Below, in pieces: positions 7,333 to 15,400 of a stretch of 20,944 nt of DNA; within the stretch, counting starts at the first letter, position 1, and every line of letters starts with the position of its first letter. Location of the stretch: the NCBI GenBank assembly GCA_024681495.1, contig JAILAS010000051.1, positions 1-20,944 of the forward strand, written 5' to 3'. This DNA comes from Eubacterium sp. (GTDB lineage: Bacteria; Bacillota; Clostridia; Lachnospirales; Lachnospiraceae). Both the position numbers and the translations under genes were made by a program. The notes beneath the pieces were generated by a model. That model had not been told where the DNA came from. It searched no databases and worked only from the letters and a program-made list of their open reading frames with translations.

Positions 7333-8476
7333 CTCCACTGCTCCTGTAACGGTAGATGGGATTGAGGACAAACTCTCCGGCCTCGTATCCCACCAGCTCC
7401 TCCACTGCCACCAGCTTCCTTTCGCCTTTCCTGTTCCTGGCCAGATGCACCATGAGATCCACCCCGGCGGCAATCTGTCCCCTTATGGCGTCCACCGGCA
7501 TATCCGCCGCCATGAGAATCATCGTCTCCAGGCGCTTTAGCATATCCCTGCACGAATTCGCGTGTCCCGTGGACAACGAGCCGTCATGCCCCGAATTCAT
7601 AGCGCTTATCATATCCAGAGCCTCTCCGGACCTGACCTCGCCGACCACTATCCTGTCCGGCCGCATCCTCAAGCTCGTTTTTATCAGATCCCGGATCGAA
7701 ATGGCGTTCTTTCCCTCGCTGTTTTCGTTGCGGGTCTCCAGGCGCACCAGGTTCTCTACGTTCTTCAGGTTGAGCTCCGCAGAATCCTCGATGGTTATGA
7801 CTCTCTCGCCGGAGGGAATGTATCCCGCCAGGGCATTCAGAAACGTCGTCTTTCCGCTGCTCGTGCCGCCGCTCACGAAGATGTTCTGCCCGAAGACCAC
7901 CATCTCCCCGAGAAACTCCGCCACCTCTGCCGACAATGTGTTTTTCTCTACGAGGTCTCCCATCGTGAAAGGATCGTCCGGAAACCGCCTTATCGTCACC
8001 ACCGGACCGTCCAGAGCCACCGGACCCAGCACCACGTTGACCCTCGACCCGTTCTCCAGCCTGGTATCTACAATCGGGTTTATCTCGTTCACCATGCGGT
8101 TGCCCTTCGATACTATCTGCTGGATCACGTCGCCGAGCTTCTCGGCCGATGCGAACCGCTTGGCCCATCTCTGCAGCCTGCCCGCCCTCTCGACGAACAC
8201 CTTGTCCGGGCCGATGATCATGATCTCCGAAACCGCCGGATCGTCGACCAGCTCCTGGAGTACATCGAGCTTGCGGAGGGCGTTGAACACTCCGCGGGAG
8301 ACCTCGCCTATCTGGCCTATGTCCAGACCGCTCCGCCTGCCCTCGTCTATGACCGCCTCGTCTATGAGGCCCATCACTTCCTCGTCCGACAGTGCCCTGG
8401 ACATATCCATCTCCGCGATGATGCGATGACGCACCTGTTCCTGCAGCTCCTCTATCCTTCGCGCAGCCTCCGCCAT
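7271..8476 (-). CDS. cpaF: CpaF/TadA secretion ATPase
   Basis: This is a cytoplasmic hexameric ATPase of the type II/IV secretion family that powers Flp pilus assembly. The 401-residue protein has an N-terminal helical domain, a Walker A motif GGTSSGKTT at residues 203-211, a Walker B-like motif RIVVGE at 275-280, and the His-box GHDGSLSTGHA at 296-306. The region DTRLENGSRVNVVLGPV before the P-loop is also typical of CpaF. The ATG at 8476 has GGAGG seven bases upstream and overlaps the TadZ-like stop codon (TGATG), so the two genes are probably translationally coupled. All catalytic motifs are intact and the length is normal. Confidence 0.96.
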   Translation of the reverse strand: MAEAARRIEELQEQVRHRIIAEMDMSRALSDEEVMGLIDEAVIDEGRRSGLDIGQIGEVSRGVFNALRKLDVLQELVDDPAVSEIMIIGPDKVFVERAGRLQRWAKRFASAEKLGDVIQQIVSKGNRMVNEINPIVDTRLENGSRVNVVLGPVALDGPVVTIRRFPDDPFTMGDLVEKNTLSAEVAEFLGEMVVFGQNIFVSGGTSSGKTTFLNALAGYIPSGERVITIEDSAELNLKNVENLVRLETRNENSEGKNAISIRDLIKTSLRMRPDRIVVGEVRSGEALDMISAMNSGHDGSLSTGHANSCRDMLKRLETMILMAADMPVDAIRGQIAAGVDLMVHLARNRKGERKLVAVEELVGYEAGEFVLNPIYRYRSSGDEECWERIGDLKNTEKIGGF

Positions 8477-9486
8477 CAGCTCGCCTCCATTCTCACAGGG
8501 CTTGTCAGCTCCCTGACGAAGTCGCCCATGTCGCCCCAGGTCCAACCCGTCATGACATCCTCGGCCATGTAGAGCCCGGGCACCGTCGGCAGTCGGATTC
8601 TTACTATACGCTCATTGATTGACGCATAGCCCATCTTCTCGAGCCGCTTTTCGAACTGCGCCAACTGGGCCCTGCCGTAGGGATGCATCTGGGTGGGGAC
8701 GTACGTAACCTCGCTCTGTCCCAATAGATCGTAGAACACAGGCAGAGCGCCCGAAAGATCCACCACCACCTTCTCGTAGCCCATCTGAGAGGTGAGCCTC
8801 TCGAAGAACGATATCCACTCCTTCTTGCCCAGCTGCTGTATATCCGAGGGATTCTCCAAGGGCGGCAGGTAAACCAGCCCACAGTCCTGGCAGATTTCCT
8901 GAGCCACCAGCTCCCGGAACATATCCGATTTTCTGTTTGTGAGATATACGAGATCAGACAGATCTCTCTTAAACTCCCGGCCGAAGATTCGAGCGAATCC
9001 GGCGTTCTCGCGCAGATTTACATAAAGCGTCCTATAGTCCTGCCCCAGAACAGTCGCAAGCGTTACCGCAAAGGGCGTCTGCTCCTGAATCTGCCCCGGG
9101 CTGTACACGCAGATGAGTCCGGCGCCCTGCAGGTGCATGTCGCCCGGCATCTCCCTGACACTGCCCTCGTCCAAGATCCTCCTTACGGTCTCGTCCGCCG
9201 GCCTGTACTTGTCGAGACATGCGAATCCTTCGACGAGTGGATGTCCGGCATCCTCGCAGAGAACGAACACCTTCCTGCCGTCGTCTGCGGCCAGCTCCAT
9301 GCAGAATTCTTCCTCTCCCACGAGCAGAATATCTACCCCGTGCGCTTCGCAATATTCCCCGGCAGACCCGGCGTCATAGAAACCTGCTGCCTCCACCCTC
9401 CCGGGCCATTTTCGGCTCATGTATCCCACGAGGGCACACACATACTGCGCAGTGTGATCACACACCACTACCTGTAGCTTCTCCAT
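8476..9486 (-). CDS. tadZ: CpaE/TadZ-like protein with degenerate P-loop
   Basis: The 336-residue protein has an N-terminal receiver-like region (about 1-110, no clear phospho-acceptor set) and a MinD/ParA-like C-terminal domain. Where CpaE/TadZ relatives have a Walker A of the GGxGKT type after VYSP, this protein has VYSPGQIQEQTPFAVTLA, with no glycine-lysine pair. The downstream Walker B-like strand KVVVDLSG (about 239-246) is kept. TadZ proteins place the secretion machine at a cell pole, and several have atypical P-loops, so loss of ATPase activity is plausible. The ATG at 9486 has a GGGGG site at good spacing. It is the first gene of the tightly spaced Tad block, after a 118-base leader with two hairpins. 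Confidence 0.87.
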   Translation of the reverse strand: MEKLQVVVCDHTAQYVCALVGYMSRKWPGRVEAAGFYDAGSAGEYCEAHGVDILLVGEEEFCMELAADDGRKVFVLCEDAGHPLVEGFACLDKYRPADETVRRILDEGSVREMPGDMHLQGAGLICVYSPGQIQEQTPFAVTLATVLGQDYRTLYVNLRENAGFARIFGREFKRDLSDLVYLTNRKSDMFRELVAQEICQDCGLVYLPPLENPSDIQQLGKKEWISFFERLTSQMGYEKVVVDLSGALPVFYDLLGQSEVTYVPTQMHPYGRAQLAQFEKRLEKMGYASINERIVRIRLPTVPGLYMAEDVMTGWTWGDMGDFVRELTSPVRMEAS

Positions 9487-9502
9487 CTAATTCCCCCTTT
9501 TC

Positions 9503-9557
9503 GACTGCCGCCTCGGCAGTCTGAGCTAAACTTACCCGTTCAGATTACGCCAACGGG
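9503..9557 (-). promoter_or_regulatory. Structured leader upstream of tadZ
   Basis: Between the first A24 peptidase stop and tadZ are two inverted repeats. One has an 8-bp stem with 3-base loop (GACTGCCG CCT CGGCAGTC, 9503-9521) ending about 5 bases before the ribosome site region. The other has a 6-bp stem (9535-9540 with 9552-9557) and an 11-base loop. A third possible pairing (TCTGA/TCAGA) overlaps both. No T-run follows, so a terminator is unlikely. A regulatory RNA or processing element is possible. I could not match it to the c-di-GMP riboswitch classes. Confidence 0.4.
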
Positions 9558-9604
9558 CGACTACTCCGCGATCGGTCTCCATCCTTCCCACGACGGGCCT
9601 TGCC

Positions 9605-10126
9605 CTAGATGAATGCTGCGAAATGTAATGCTACGCAGCACAGATACGATATGAGGATCGGGACGGAGAACCTAACCCAAGTTCCTCTTCCATCCACTTT
9701 CCACTCATACAGATTCTTTTCTCTCCCCTTGAGAGCGTTAAACAGATACCGCGCGTTCCCAGTGATGCGGGATAACAGACGTCCTTCAAACGCAAGTCTT
9801 AAGACAGCATAAACAGCCGCCAGGAGAAAGGAAAACCAAATCACGTAAAAGCAAAACGATATTCCGGTAAAACTACCAACCATTGAAAAAATCTTGATGT
9901 CTCCGGCCCCAAGCGCATGGAGCGAAAACAAAAGGAATAACACGACGATGGGTACCGTCGTATCCAGCAGATATCGGCCCAAATGAAAAGAGTCACACTC
10001 GGCAAGACGTATAAGGAGGGAAGTAAACCAGCCCAAAACTATCAGCTCATTACTTACCCTTTTGCCCCCTATATCCGAGGCCACTGCTGCGGACAGGAAG
10101 AAGAACGGAACAACAAACCTAACCAA
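9605..10126 (-). CDS. A24 prepilin peptidase (CpaA/TadV type), first copy
   Basis: This very hydrophobic 173-residue protein has the two A24 aspartate motifs: ASDIGGKRVSN (Asp18) and ALGAGDIK (GxGD, Asp76). Several membrane helices run through the rest. It should remove leader peptides from Flp and TadE-like prepilins at the cytoplasmic membrane. The start is set at a TTG (10126) because AAGGAGG lies nine bases upstream and the membrane segment begins at once; the ATG at 10171 adds 15 mostly basic residues but has no ribosome site. The gene is AT-richer than the Tad block and lies between the flagellin-operon terminator and the tadZ leader. The 118-base gap before tadZ means it may or may not belong to the same transcript. 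Confidence 0.87.
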   Translation of the reverse strand: MVRFVVPFFFLSAAVASDIGGKRVSNELIVLGWFTSLLIRLAECDSFHLGRYLLDTTVPIVVLFLLFSLHALGAGDIKIFSMVGSFTGISFCFYVIWFSFLLAAVYAVLRLAFEGRLLSRITGNARYLFNALKGREKNLYEWKVDGRGTWVRFSVPILISYLCCVALHFAAFI

Positions 10127-10239
10127 AATTCGATGCCTCCTTCTTCGTGAGACCAATCTAGCACAGCCCATTTTTCAAAAGCAACCACTTTTTGCTCCGG
10201 ACGACATTTTTGACTTTTTCCACAAAGTTTTAAGTCGTT

Positions 10240-10281
10240 CCCAAAAGAAAAACCCCCGAAAAACCATTGTTTTCGAGGGTT
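10240..10281 (-). terminator. Rho-independent terminator after fliS
   Basis: On the minus strand a stem pairs AACCCTCGAAAA with a TTTTTCGGGGGTT arm (10251-10263 with 10270-10281, one mismatch). A T-rich run (TTTTTCTTTT) follows at about 10250-10243. This is the expected end of the flagellin-fliS transcript. Because a TATAAT box lies upstream (10323-10328), the same hairpin could also act as an attenuator for the peptidase/Tad transcript. Confidence 0.8.
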
Positions 10282-10322
10282 AAAAACACCAAAACCAAAT
10301 TTGTACTTTTTACATTCTTCTA

Positions 10323-10367
10323 ATTATAATTTGTCATCGAACCGCCTCTTAGACCGCTACGGTCTAA
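10323..10367 (-). promoter_or_regulatory. Possible promoter with adjacent palindrome
   Basis: A perfect TATAAT lies on the minus strand at 10328-10323. Upstream of it, 10349-10367 is a perfect inverted repeat TTAGACCGCTACGGTCTAA (8-bp arms, 3-base loop) at roughly the -35 position. No good -35 hexamer is seen, which would suit an activator- or repressor-controlled promoter, but the TATAAT is in AT-rich DNA and may be chance. It would read through the terminator into the A24 peptidase and Tad genes. Confidence 0.3.
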
Positions 10368-10394
10368 TGTGTGCAAAATCCCGATAACATAACA

Positions 10395-10859
10395 TCACAC
10401 CAGATATCCCCTGTTGCCGCCCGAGGAATTCGACTCGACCAGATCTCCCCTTCCGTAGGTGAGACCCGCGTAAACCTCCTGGGTGTTCTGCATGAGCACG
10501 GGCGAATCGTCCTGTTCATGCGCCTTGGCAAAAGCCTCGCCCACCTTAAGCGCCATGTCCTTAACGGCCTTTGCCCGTCCGGCGTCCTTTTTGATGACGG
10601 CGCCCGAAAGCTCCCTCATCCAAAAGTCATAGAGGTTCGAGAGGGCATTTGAAATCTCGTATTGCATGTCGAGCGCTCCCCTAAGCTCGGCCAAAACCGC
10701 CGATGCGTTTCGAACGTTTTCCTTGAAAACGCCGTATTCCCCCGCCTCTATGGCATCAGAAAGATATGTATCCAGGACCTCGTACAAAATCACGATTATC
10801 CCGCTCCTGTTGCTCTGCGTTATACGCAGCGTGTATTGCTGTATCTTATCTTTAGTCAA
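10395..10859 (-). CDS. fliS: Flagellar export chaperone FliS
   Basis: The 154-residue, helical, soluble protein has the FliS pattern near its N-terminus: IQQYTLRITQSNRSGIIVILYEVLDTYL, that is Y-x6-7-S and LYE-x2-L. A four-helix-bundle-like remainder includes LSNLYDFWMREL. FliS binds the C-terminal D0 helix of flagellin in the cytoplasm, blocks early polymerisation and delivers flagellin to the export gate. The start is a TTG at 10859, preceded by GGGGAGG eight bases upstream; no ATG fits. The gene starts 54 bases after the flagellin stop and ends before a terminator, so it is co-transcribed with its substrate. No flagellar cap gene fliD is visible beside it. Confidence 0.88.
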   Translation of the reverse strand: MTKDKIQQYTLRITQSNRSGIIVILYEVLDTYLSDAIEAGEYGVFKENVRNASAVLAELRGALDMQYEISNALSNLYDFWMRELSGAVIKKDAGRAKAVKDMALKVGEAFAKAHEQDDSPVLMQNTQEVYAGLTYGRGDLVESNSSGGNRGYLV

Positions 10860-10913
10860 ATTGTTATCCTCCCCGGTGTCCCCCGAGCCAAAACCTGTAG
10901 AACCGGACTTCTG

Positions 10914-12371
10914 TTACCTGAGCATCTGAAGCGCCTGATCTGGAAGCTCGTTGGCCTGTGCCAGAACCGACGTACCTGCCTGCACCAGAATCTGCATGTT
11001 GGTGAAGGTGGTCATCTCCTCGGCCATGTCCACGTCCATGATTCTCGAGTACGCGGAAGTCACGTTCTCGGATGCGGACTCCAGGTTGTTATATGTATGA
11101 TCGAGCCTGTTCTCGTATGCACCGAGGGATGCCCTCGCGTCGTTCATCTTGGAAATGGCATCGTCCAAGATCGAAATGGCTCTGTTCGCGCCCTGTGCGC
11201 TCCTGATGTTGAGCGTGGTCTCTCCGTCCTCGGTACCGATGCCGAGTGCATAGGTAGACATGTCGGGAATCTCCACCTTGATGGCCTGGTCCTCGTTCGC
11301 GCCGATCTGAAGGAAGAGCTGGCCCATGTCCTTCACATCCACGGTGATGGTGGCATCCTCGGCCTCCGTTGCCACTCCCTCGTATGCGTCGATTACCATC
11401 TCCAGTCCGCCCGCGCCGTAAATGGTTATCCTCTGGCCGTCGGTGATGTAAGACTCGGTGCCGTCGAAGAGGCCGCTCAGGCCGTCTGTAGCGATCTCCA
11501 CATCGCTGCCCGTCGTGGAGAACTGGAGCGTCGTGGGATCGGCGTATGTATCCATTCCCAAAACCTCGGCCGCATCGCTCGTGGAGAAGCTCATGTTGAG
11601 CTCTACCGAATCGCCGTATACATTGGACGTAAATGTCAACGTGCTGCCCCACTCAAACGTGGTGTCGCTGCTGGTAACGGTAACGTCTGCTCTCTCGCAG
11701 GCCGTCGTGAGCGTCGCCCAAAAGTCGGAGGCATCCTCATATGCCGAATAGCTGACAATCACGCCGTTAATGCTGAAATCTCCTGCGTCTGTCGGCTGCT
11801 GCGTGAGGTTCGTGGTAACCGCGCCCTGCGTGGCGTCGGCCGCAATGGCGATGGTGTACTCGCCCTCCCTGACGTTCAGCGTATCCACCACATTGCTGTA
11901 GGTATAGAAGGTTCCGTCAGCCGTCGTAACACTGGCATACGCCCTCTCGTTAAGACTGCCGTCGAGAATATTAAGCGTGTTGAAGTCGGTGTCGGACGCT
12001 ATGCGGTCGAGCTCCTCGGTGAGGGAGTCGATCTCGAGCTGAAGGCTGTCCCTGTCGGTCGGCGTATTCGTGTCGCTGGCCGCCTGGACCGCCAGCTCCC
12101 TCATCCTCTGAAGGATGTCGGTCATCTCGCCCATGGCGCTGTCTGCGGTCTCGAGGACGGACAATCCGTTTTTCGAATTGTCGGACGCCTGGTCGAGGCC
12201 CCTTATCTGCGCTCTCATCTTCAATGAAATGGCTGTTCCGGAGGGATTGTCTCCGGCGGAATTGATCTTAAGACCCGAGGAAAGGCGCGCGGTGGAGTCC
12301 GCCAGCCTGCCCTCGTTGAAAAGCAAATGATCGTTTGATACCATTGCGGAAATATTATAATTAATCTTCAT
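10914..12371 (-). CDS. fliC: Flagellin
   Basis: This is the filament subunit, exported by the flagellar type III system. Of its 485 residues, about 1-140 form the conserved D0/D1 half, with MKINYNISAM, RLSSGLKINSAGDNPSG and the helical region ending NTLNILDGS. About 385-485 form the C-terminal D1/D0 half, with AISKMNDARASLGAYENRLDHT and the ending LAQANELPDQALQMLR. Between them is a variable Thr/Asp-rich domain of about 240 residues expected on the filament surface, longer than in minimal flagellins. The ATG has an AGGGAGG site about 10 bases away. A sigma-28-like promoter and GGA-containing leader lie upstream and fliS lies downstream. The conserved ends are intact, so it should be functional. 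Confidence 0.97.
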   Translation of the reverse strand: MKINYNISAMVSNDHLLFNEGRLADSTARLSSGLKINSAGDNPSGTAISLKMRAQIRGLDQASDNSKNGLSVLETADSAMGEMTDILQRMRELAVQAASDTNTPTDRDSLQLEIDSLTEELDRIASDTDFNTLNILDGSLNERAYASVTTADGTFYTYSNVVDTLNVREGEYTIAIAADATQGAVTTNLTQQPTDAGDFSINGVIVSYSAYEDASDFWATLTTACERADVTVTSSDTTFEWGSTLTFTSNVYGDSVELNMSFSTSDAAEVLGMDTYADPTTLQFSTTGSDVEIATDGLSGLFDGTESYITDGQRITIYGAGGLEMVIDAYEGVATEAEDATITVDVKDMGQLFLQIGANEDQAIKVEIPDMSTYALGIGTEDGETTLNIRSAQGANRAISILDDAISKMNDARASLGAYENRLDHTYNNLESASENVTSAYSRIMDVDMAEEMTTFTNMQILVQAGTSVLAQANELPDQALQMLR

Positions 12372-12380
12372 AAGACACAG

Positions 12381-12423
12381 TCCTCCCTTGGAATCGTTCG
12401 TGTTACAGGGGACGTCCGTGTCC
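12381..12423 (-). promoter_or_regulatory. Flagellin leader with possible CsrA sites
   Basis: Downstream of the predicted flagellin start of transcription the leader holds four GGA motifs. One lies in a hexaloop: GGAC-ACGGAC-GTCC at 12410-12423 forms a 4-bp stem with GGA in the loop. Another is in the ribosome site AGGGAGGA (12381-12388). In Bacillus, CsrA binds such paired sites in the hag leader to repress translation and is antagonised by FliW. Neither protein is in this window, so the link is inference. Confidence 0.4.
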
Positions 12424-12446
12424 TACTTTGTAATCCGTTACTTTTT

Positions 12447-12473
12447 TTATCGACAGTTTGGGGATTTTCTTAA
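12447..12473 (-). promoter_or_regulatory. Sigma-28 (SigD/FliA)-like promoter of flagellin
   Basis: On the minus strand TTAAG (12473-12469) is followed after 14 bases by GTCGATAA (12454-12447). This closely fits the flagellar sigma factor consensus TAAA-N15-GCCGATAA. It begins 15 bases after the upstream stop codon and leaves an untranslated leader of about 70 bases before the flagellin ATG. Confidence 0.7.
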
Positions 12474-12487
12474 CCCCCCTGCGCACC

Positions 12488-15400
12488 TTAGGTTAAACTC
12501 CGGCCCACTCTAAGTATCGAGGTGACGAACGCCTTCGATATTCCGTAGAGGACGGACGTCTGTGTGCGGTACTCCTCCGACGCCGTCTCCGACGACTGCG
12601 CCTCCCTGAGGACGTGCGTGAGCTCCCTGCTCTCGAACGCTGTCAGGTCAAGCGACCCCTCGGTAACGAAATGCATCGAGACCTCCTTTTCGCCCGAGAA
12701 TGCGGACTGCTCCAGGATTTCCCTGAAAACGCCCTCTCCCTCGCGCAGGAAGGCCGTGGACTCCTCGCTCTCCGTGGCCACCAGGCCCTCGATCCTGTCG
12801 CCGAGGTCTGCAATCTCCGCGGCAATCTTTCCGAGGATTTCGTTCTCCAGAGTTATGTTAACTCGCCCCTTCGAGTCGTCCGCCCTTACTATCTGCAAAT
12901 GCAGCGTGCCGGACTGGCCCTCCACAACAACGGGAATGGCGTACTGCTCGTTCCTCGCGAACTTCTGCGTAAGCTCGATCTGCGTCCTTGCAAGCTTGAG
13001 ATCGCGGAGATTGTCGCTCGTAACCTCCCGGTCGGGCGGGAGCACGTTCTCGCTCGCCCTCTCGGCCAGCCTCGCCAGCTCCTCCTGGGCCCTCGCCATG
13101 TCCTCGGGCGCCTTCGCATCCTCGCCCATCCTGTCAATGAGCTCCTGCTTAATAGCGTCGAAGTCCACCTCGCCGTTCTCATCGTAGTATTTGGAAACGT
13201 CGTTAAACAGCCTGTTCCGCTGCGACATCATCATCCTTATCGCCTGTAGGTTGTAGTATGTCACGGGCTCGTCGTTGGCCTCGAGCAGCTGAATTATCTC
13301 GGTCTCCGACGTGGCCGCCTCGTAGAACCTGCTAAGCTCCTCGTTGGCGTACGCCAGCTCCGTCTCCTCGTTAAGCGGCACCTCGCTCATGGTCTCGAGG
13401 ACCTCGTCTCCGGTCATGCCGCCCAACCCGCGCTCGAGAAGGAGGTCCACCCTCTCGGGAGTCGCCATCCTGCGCGCCTCCTCCGCCTGTCGCCTAACGT
13501 ACTCAGCCGTATCCTCGACGAACTCCTCGAAGCCGCCTCCGCCCGAGAACGACGCCTCGAGCTGGTCGAGAATACTCGTCCCCTCGAAGCTTATCTCCTC
13601 GAGGCTTCCGAAGGAATCGTCCACCTTGAAGTCCATACCCTTGTCGCGGCTGCTCCTGATTCCCGTGAGGAGATTCCTCATCGTGAGCGGCGCGCCCTGC
13701 TGAACCAGCGAACCCACCACCGCGCTGTCGGACTTCTCTATCTGCGCGAAGAGCCTGTATACTCCGATGTACGTGGCCCGCTCGTCCTCGGTGAGCTCGC
13801 CTGCGCGCTCGGCCTTCCAGAGGTACTCCGCCATGCTCTCGTCATCGTCGTAGCCGCCCTCTTCCTTTATCGCCTCGATGGCCTCGTTCAGGTCAGCAAT
13901 ATTCGTGTCCAGAGGGTTGACTCCCTCGTGGATGAGGTGCACCACCATGGACGGCGACATATTGCGCATGAGGTTCTGCACCTGCGCGTCGGCCGCCTTG
14001 ATGTGGGTTATGCTCGAAACCGTGATTTCCGTGGAGTTGTACGCCAGTATCCTGACGGCGCGCTCGTTCTCGGGATTTACGTCCATGTTCAGATCCGCGA
14101 GGATGTCATCCACGTTGGAGAACGCCTTCTTTATGCTGTCGCCCATGTCTGCGCGCGGAGCGGTCCAGAGCGTCTCGTACCGGCGCATCGCCTCCGCGGC
14201 GCGCTCCGACATGTCCGCCAATGTGGCTGCCCGGTCGTTCCCCTGCTGGCCCTGACCCGCGTCGCCGCCGGAACCCTGTCCGAATTCGCCGGAATTGGCG
14301 GCCCGGCCGCCAGTTGACATAACACCCTCTATAGACGTCTCCTCCAGAATCGTCTGGGAGTCGATGGTCAGCGTGGTTATCGTGGTCTGCGAGAAGGACC
14401 TGGCGCCGAGTGCGTATGCGCTCAGTACCGGGAGTCCCGCCACCTTCTCCATGGTCTCGGAGTACGTGGCTATGTTTTCGTCAGTCGCCTCGACGTCTCC
14501 GCCGCGCAGCATCTGCGCGAAGAAAGCGTCCTCGGCGGCCTTGAGCTTATCGGAAAGATCGAAGAGCGACTCGGTCTCGAGCGAAACGCCCTGCTTGAGC
14601 AGCGTGTAGTTCGCCTCGACCGTCATCTCGATGCGGATCTCGGTGAGGATTCTGGTCTGACGGATGTGCACGAGGTTGGCCGACTCGGCCGCGGCCTCGC
14701 CCTCAATGCCCTGTGCCCACGCGGGGACGGATCCGCCCGAGGTATTCTCCGTGCCGGGAAGGGTCGGGCCGAACTCTAAGATTTCGCGGAGATTCTTTAT
14801 GTTGAGCTCCCTGCCCTCGTCGAGGACAGCCGCCGCATCGGCCTCGGTGGCCCTGTCGATTACGTCCATGGCATCGACCGCGCGCTGCACCAGGCTCACT
14901 CCGCCGCACAGATTGGCGTCCGATGGCCTCTTTCCGTCGGCCACGGCCGCGGCAATCTCACCGGCGCACTCCACCTGATCGGGCGGGAGTGTGAGGGTGT
15001 TCAGCTCGTCGAGAAACTCGAGGTTCTCGGGCGTGAGGGAGATGTCGTTGGAGACCAGCCACCTGGCCATGTCCATTGCGTTGTCGTTCCCACTCACGTT
15101 CGAGGCGTCGATCACCTTCTGCATCTGGCCCTCGAGCTGCGTGAAGTCTATGGTCTGAGCCTGTGGCATGAGAGTGGCGGATGCTGAATTCTGCGCCTTG
15201 TAGAGGTTCGCGATGGTCGGGTCCATCCTGTTTTCCATGATGTACTTCTTCGCGCCCTCGTCGAGGGGCTCGAGGCTCTGCGCCATCTTCATGGCCTCCT
15301 CGCCCTCTGTCAGGTTTTCGTCCGTGGCAGGGATGTCGGCCTCCCTAAACGCGTTCTCGAGCGCATTCACCTGCCAGGAGGATGCGCCTGCCGCCTCCAT

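Noticed and set aside
7356..8572. Two long plus-strand frames opposite cpaF
   Set aside because: Shadows of a conserved ATPase gene with all motifs intact on the minus strand.
9520..9604. c-di-GMP riboswitch or tRNA-like element before tadZ
   Set aside because: A GGGCAA and a TAGCTCAG-like string are present, but the conserved riboswitch core and a cloverleaf are absent.
10662..12227. Long plus-strand frame (521 codons) opposite flagellin and fliS
   Set aside because: It is antisense to two unmistakable genes, with composition and His/Arg/Val-rich translation typical of a shadow frame; no family features or ribosome site.
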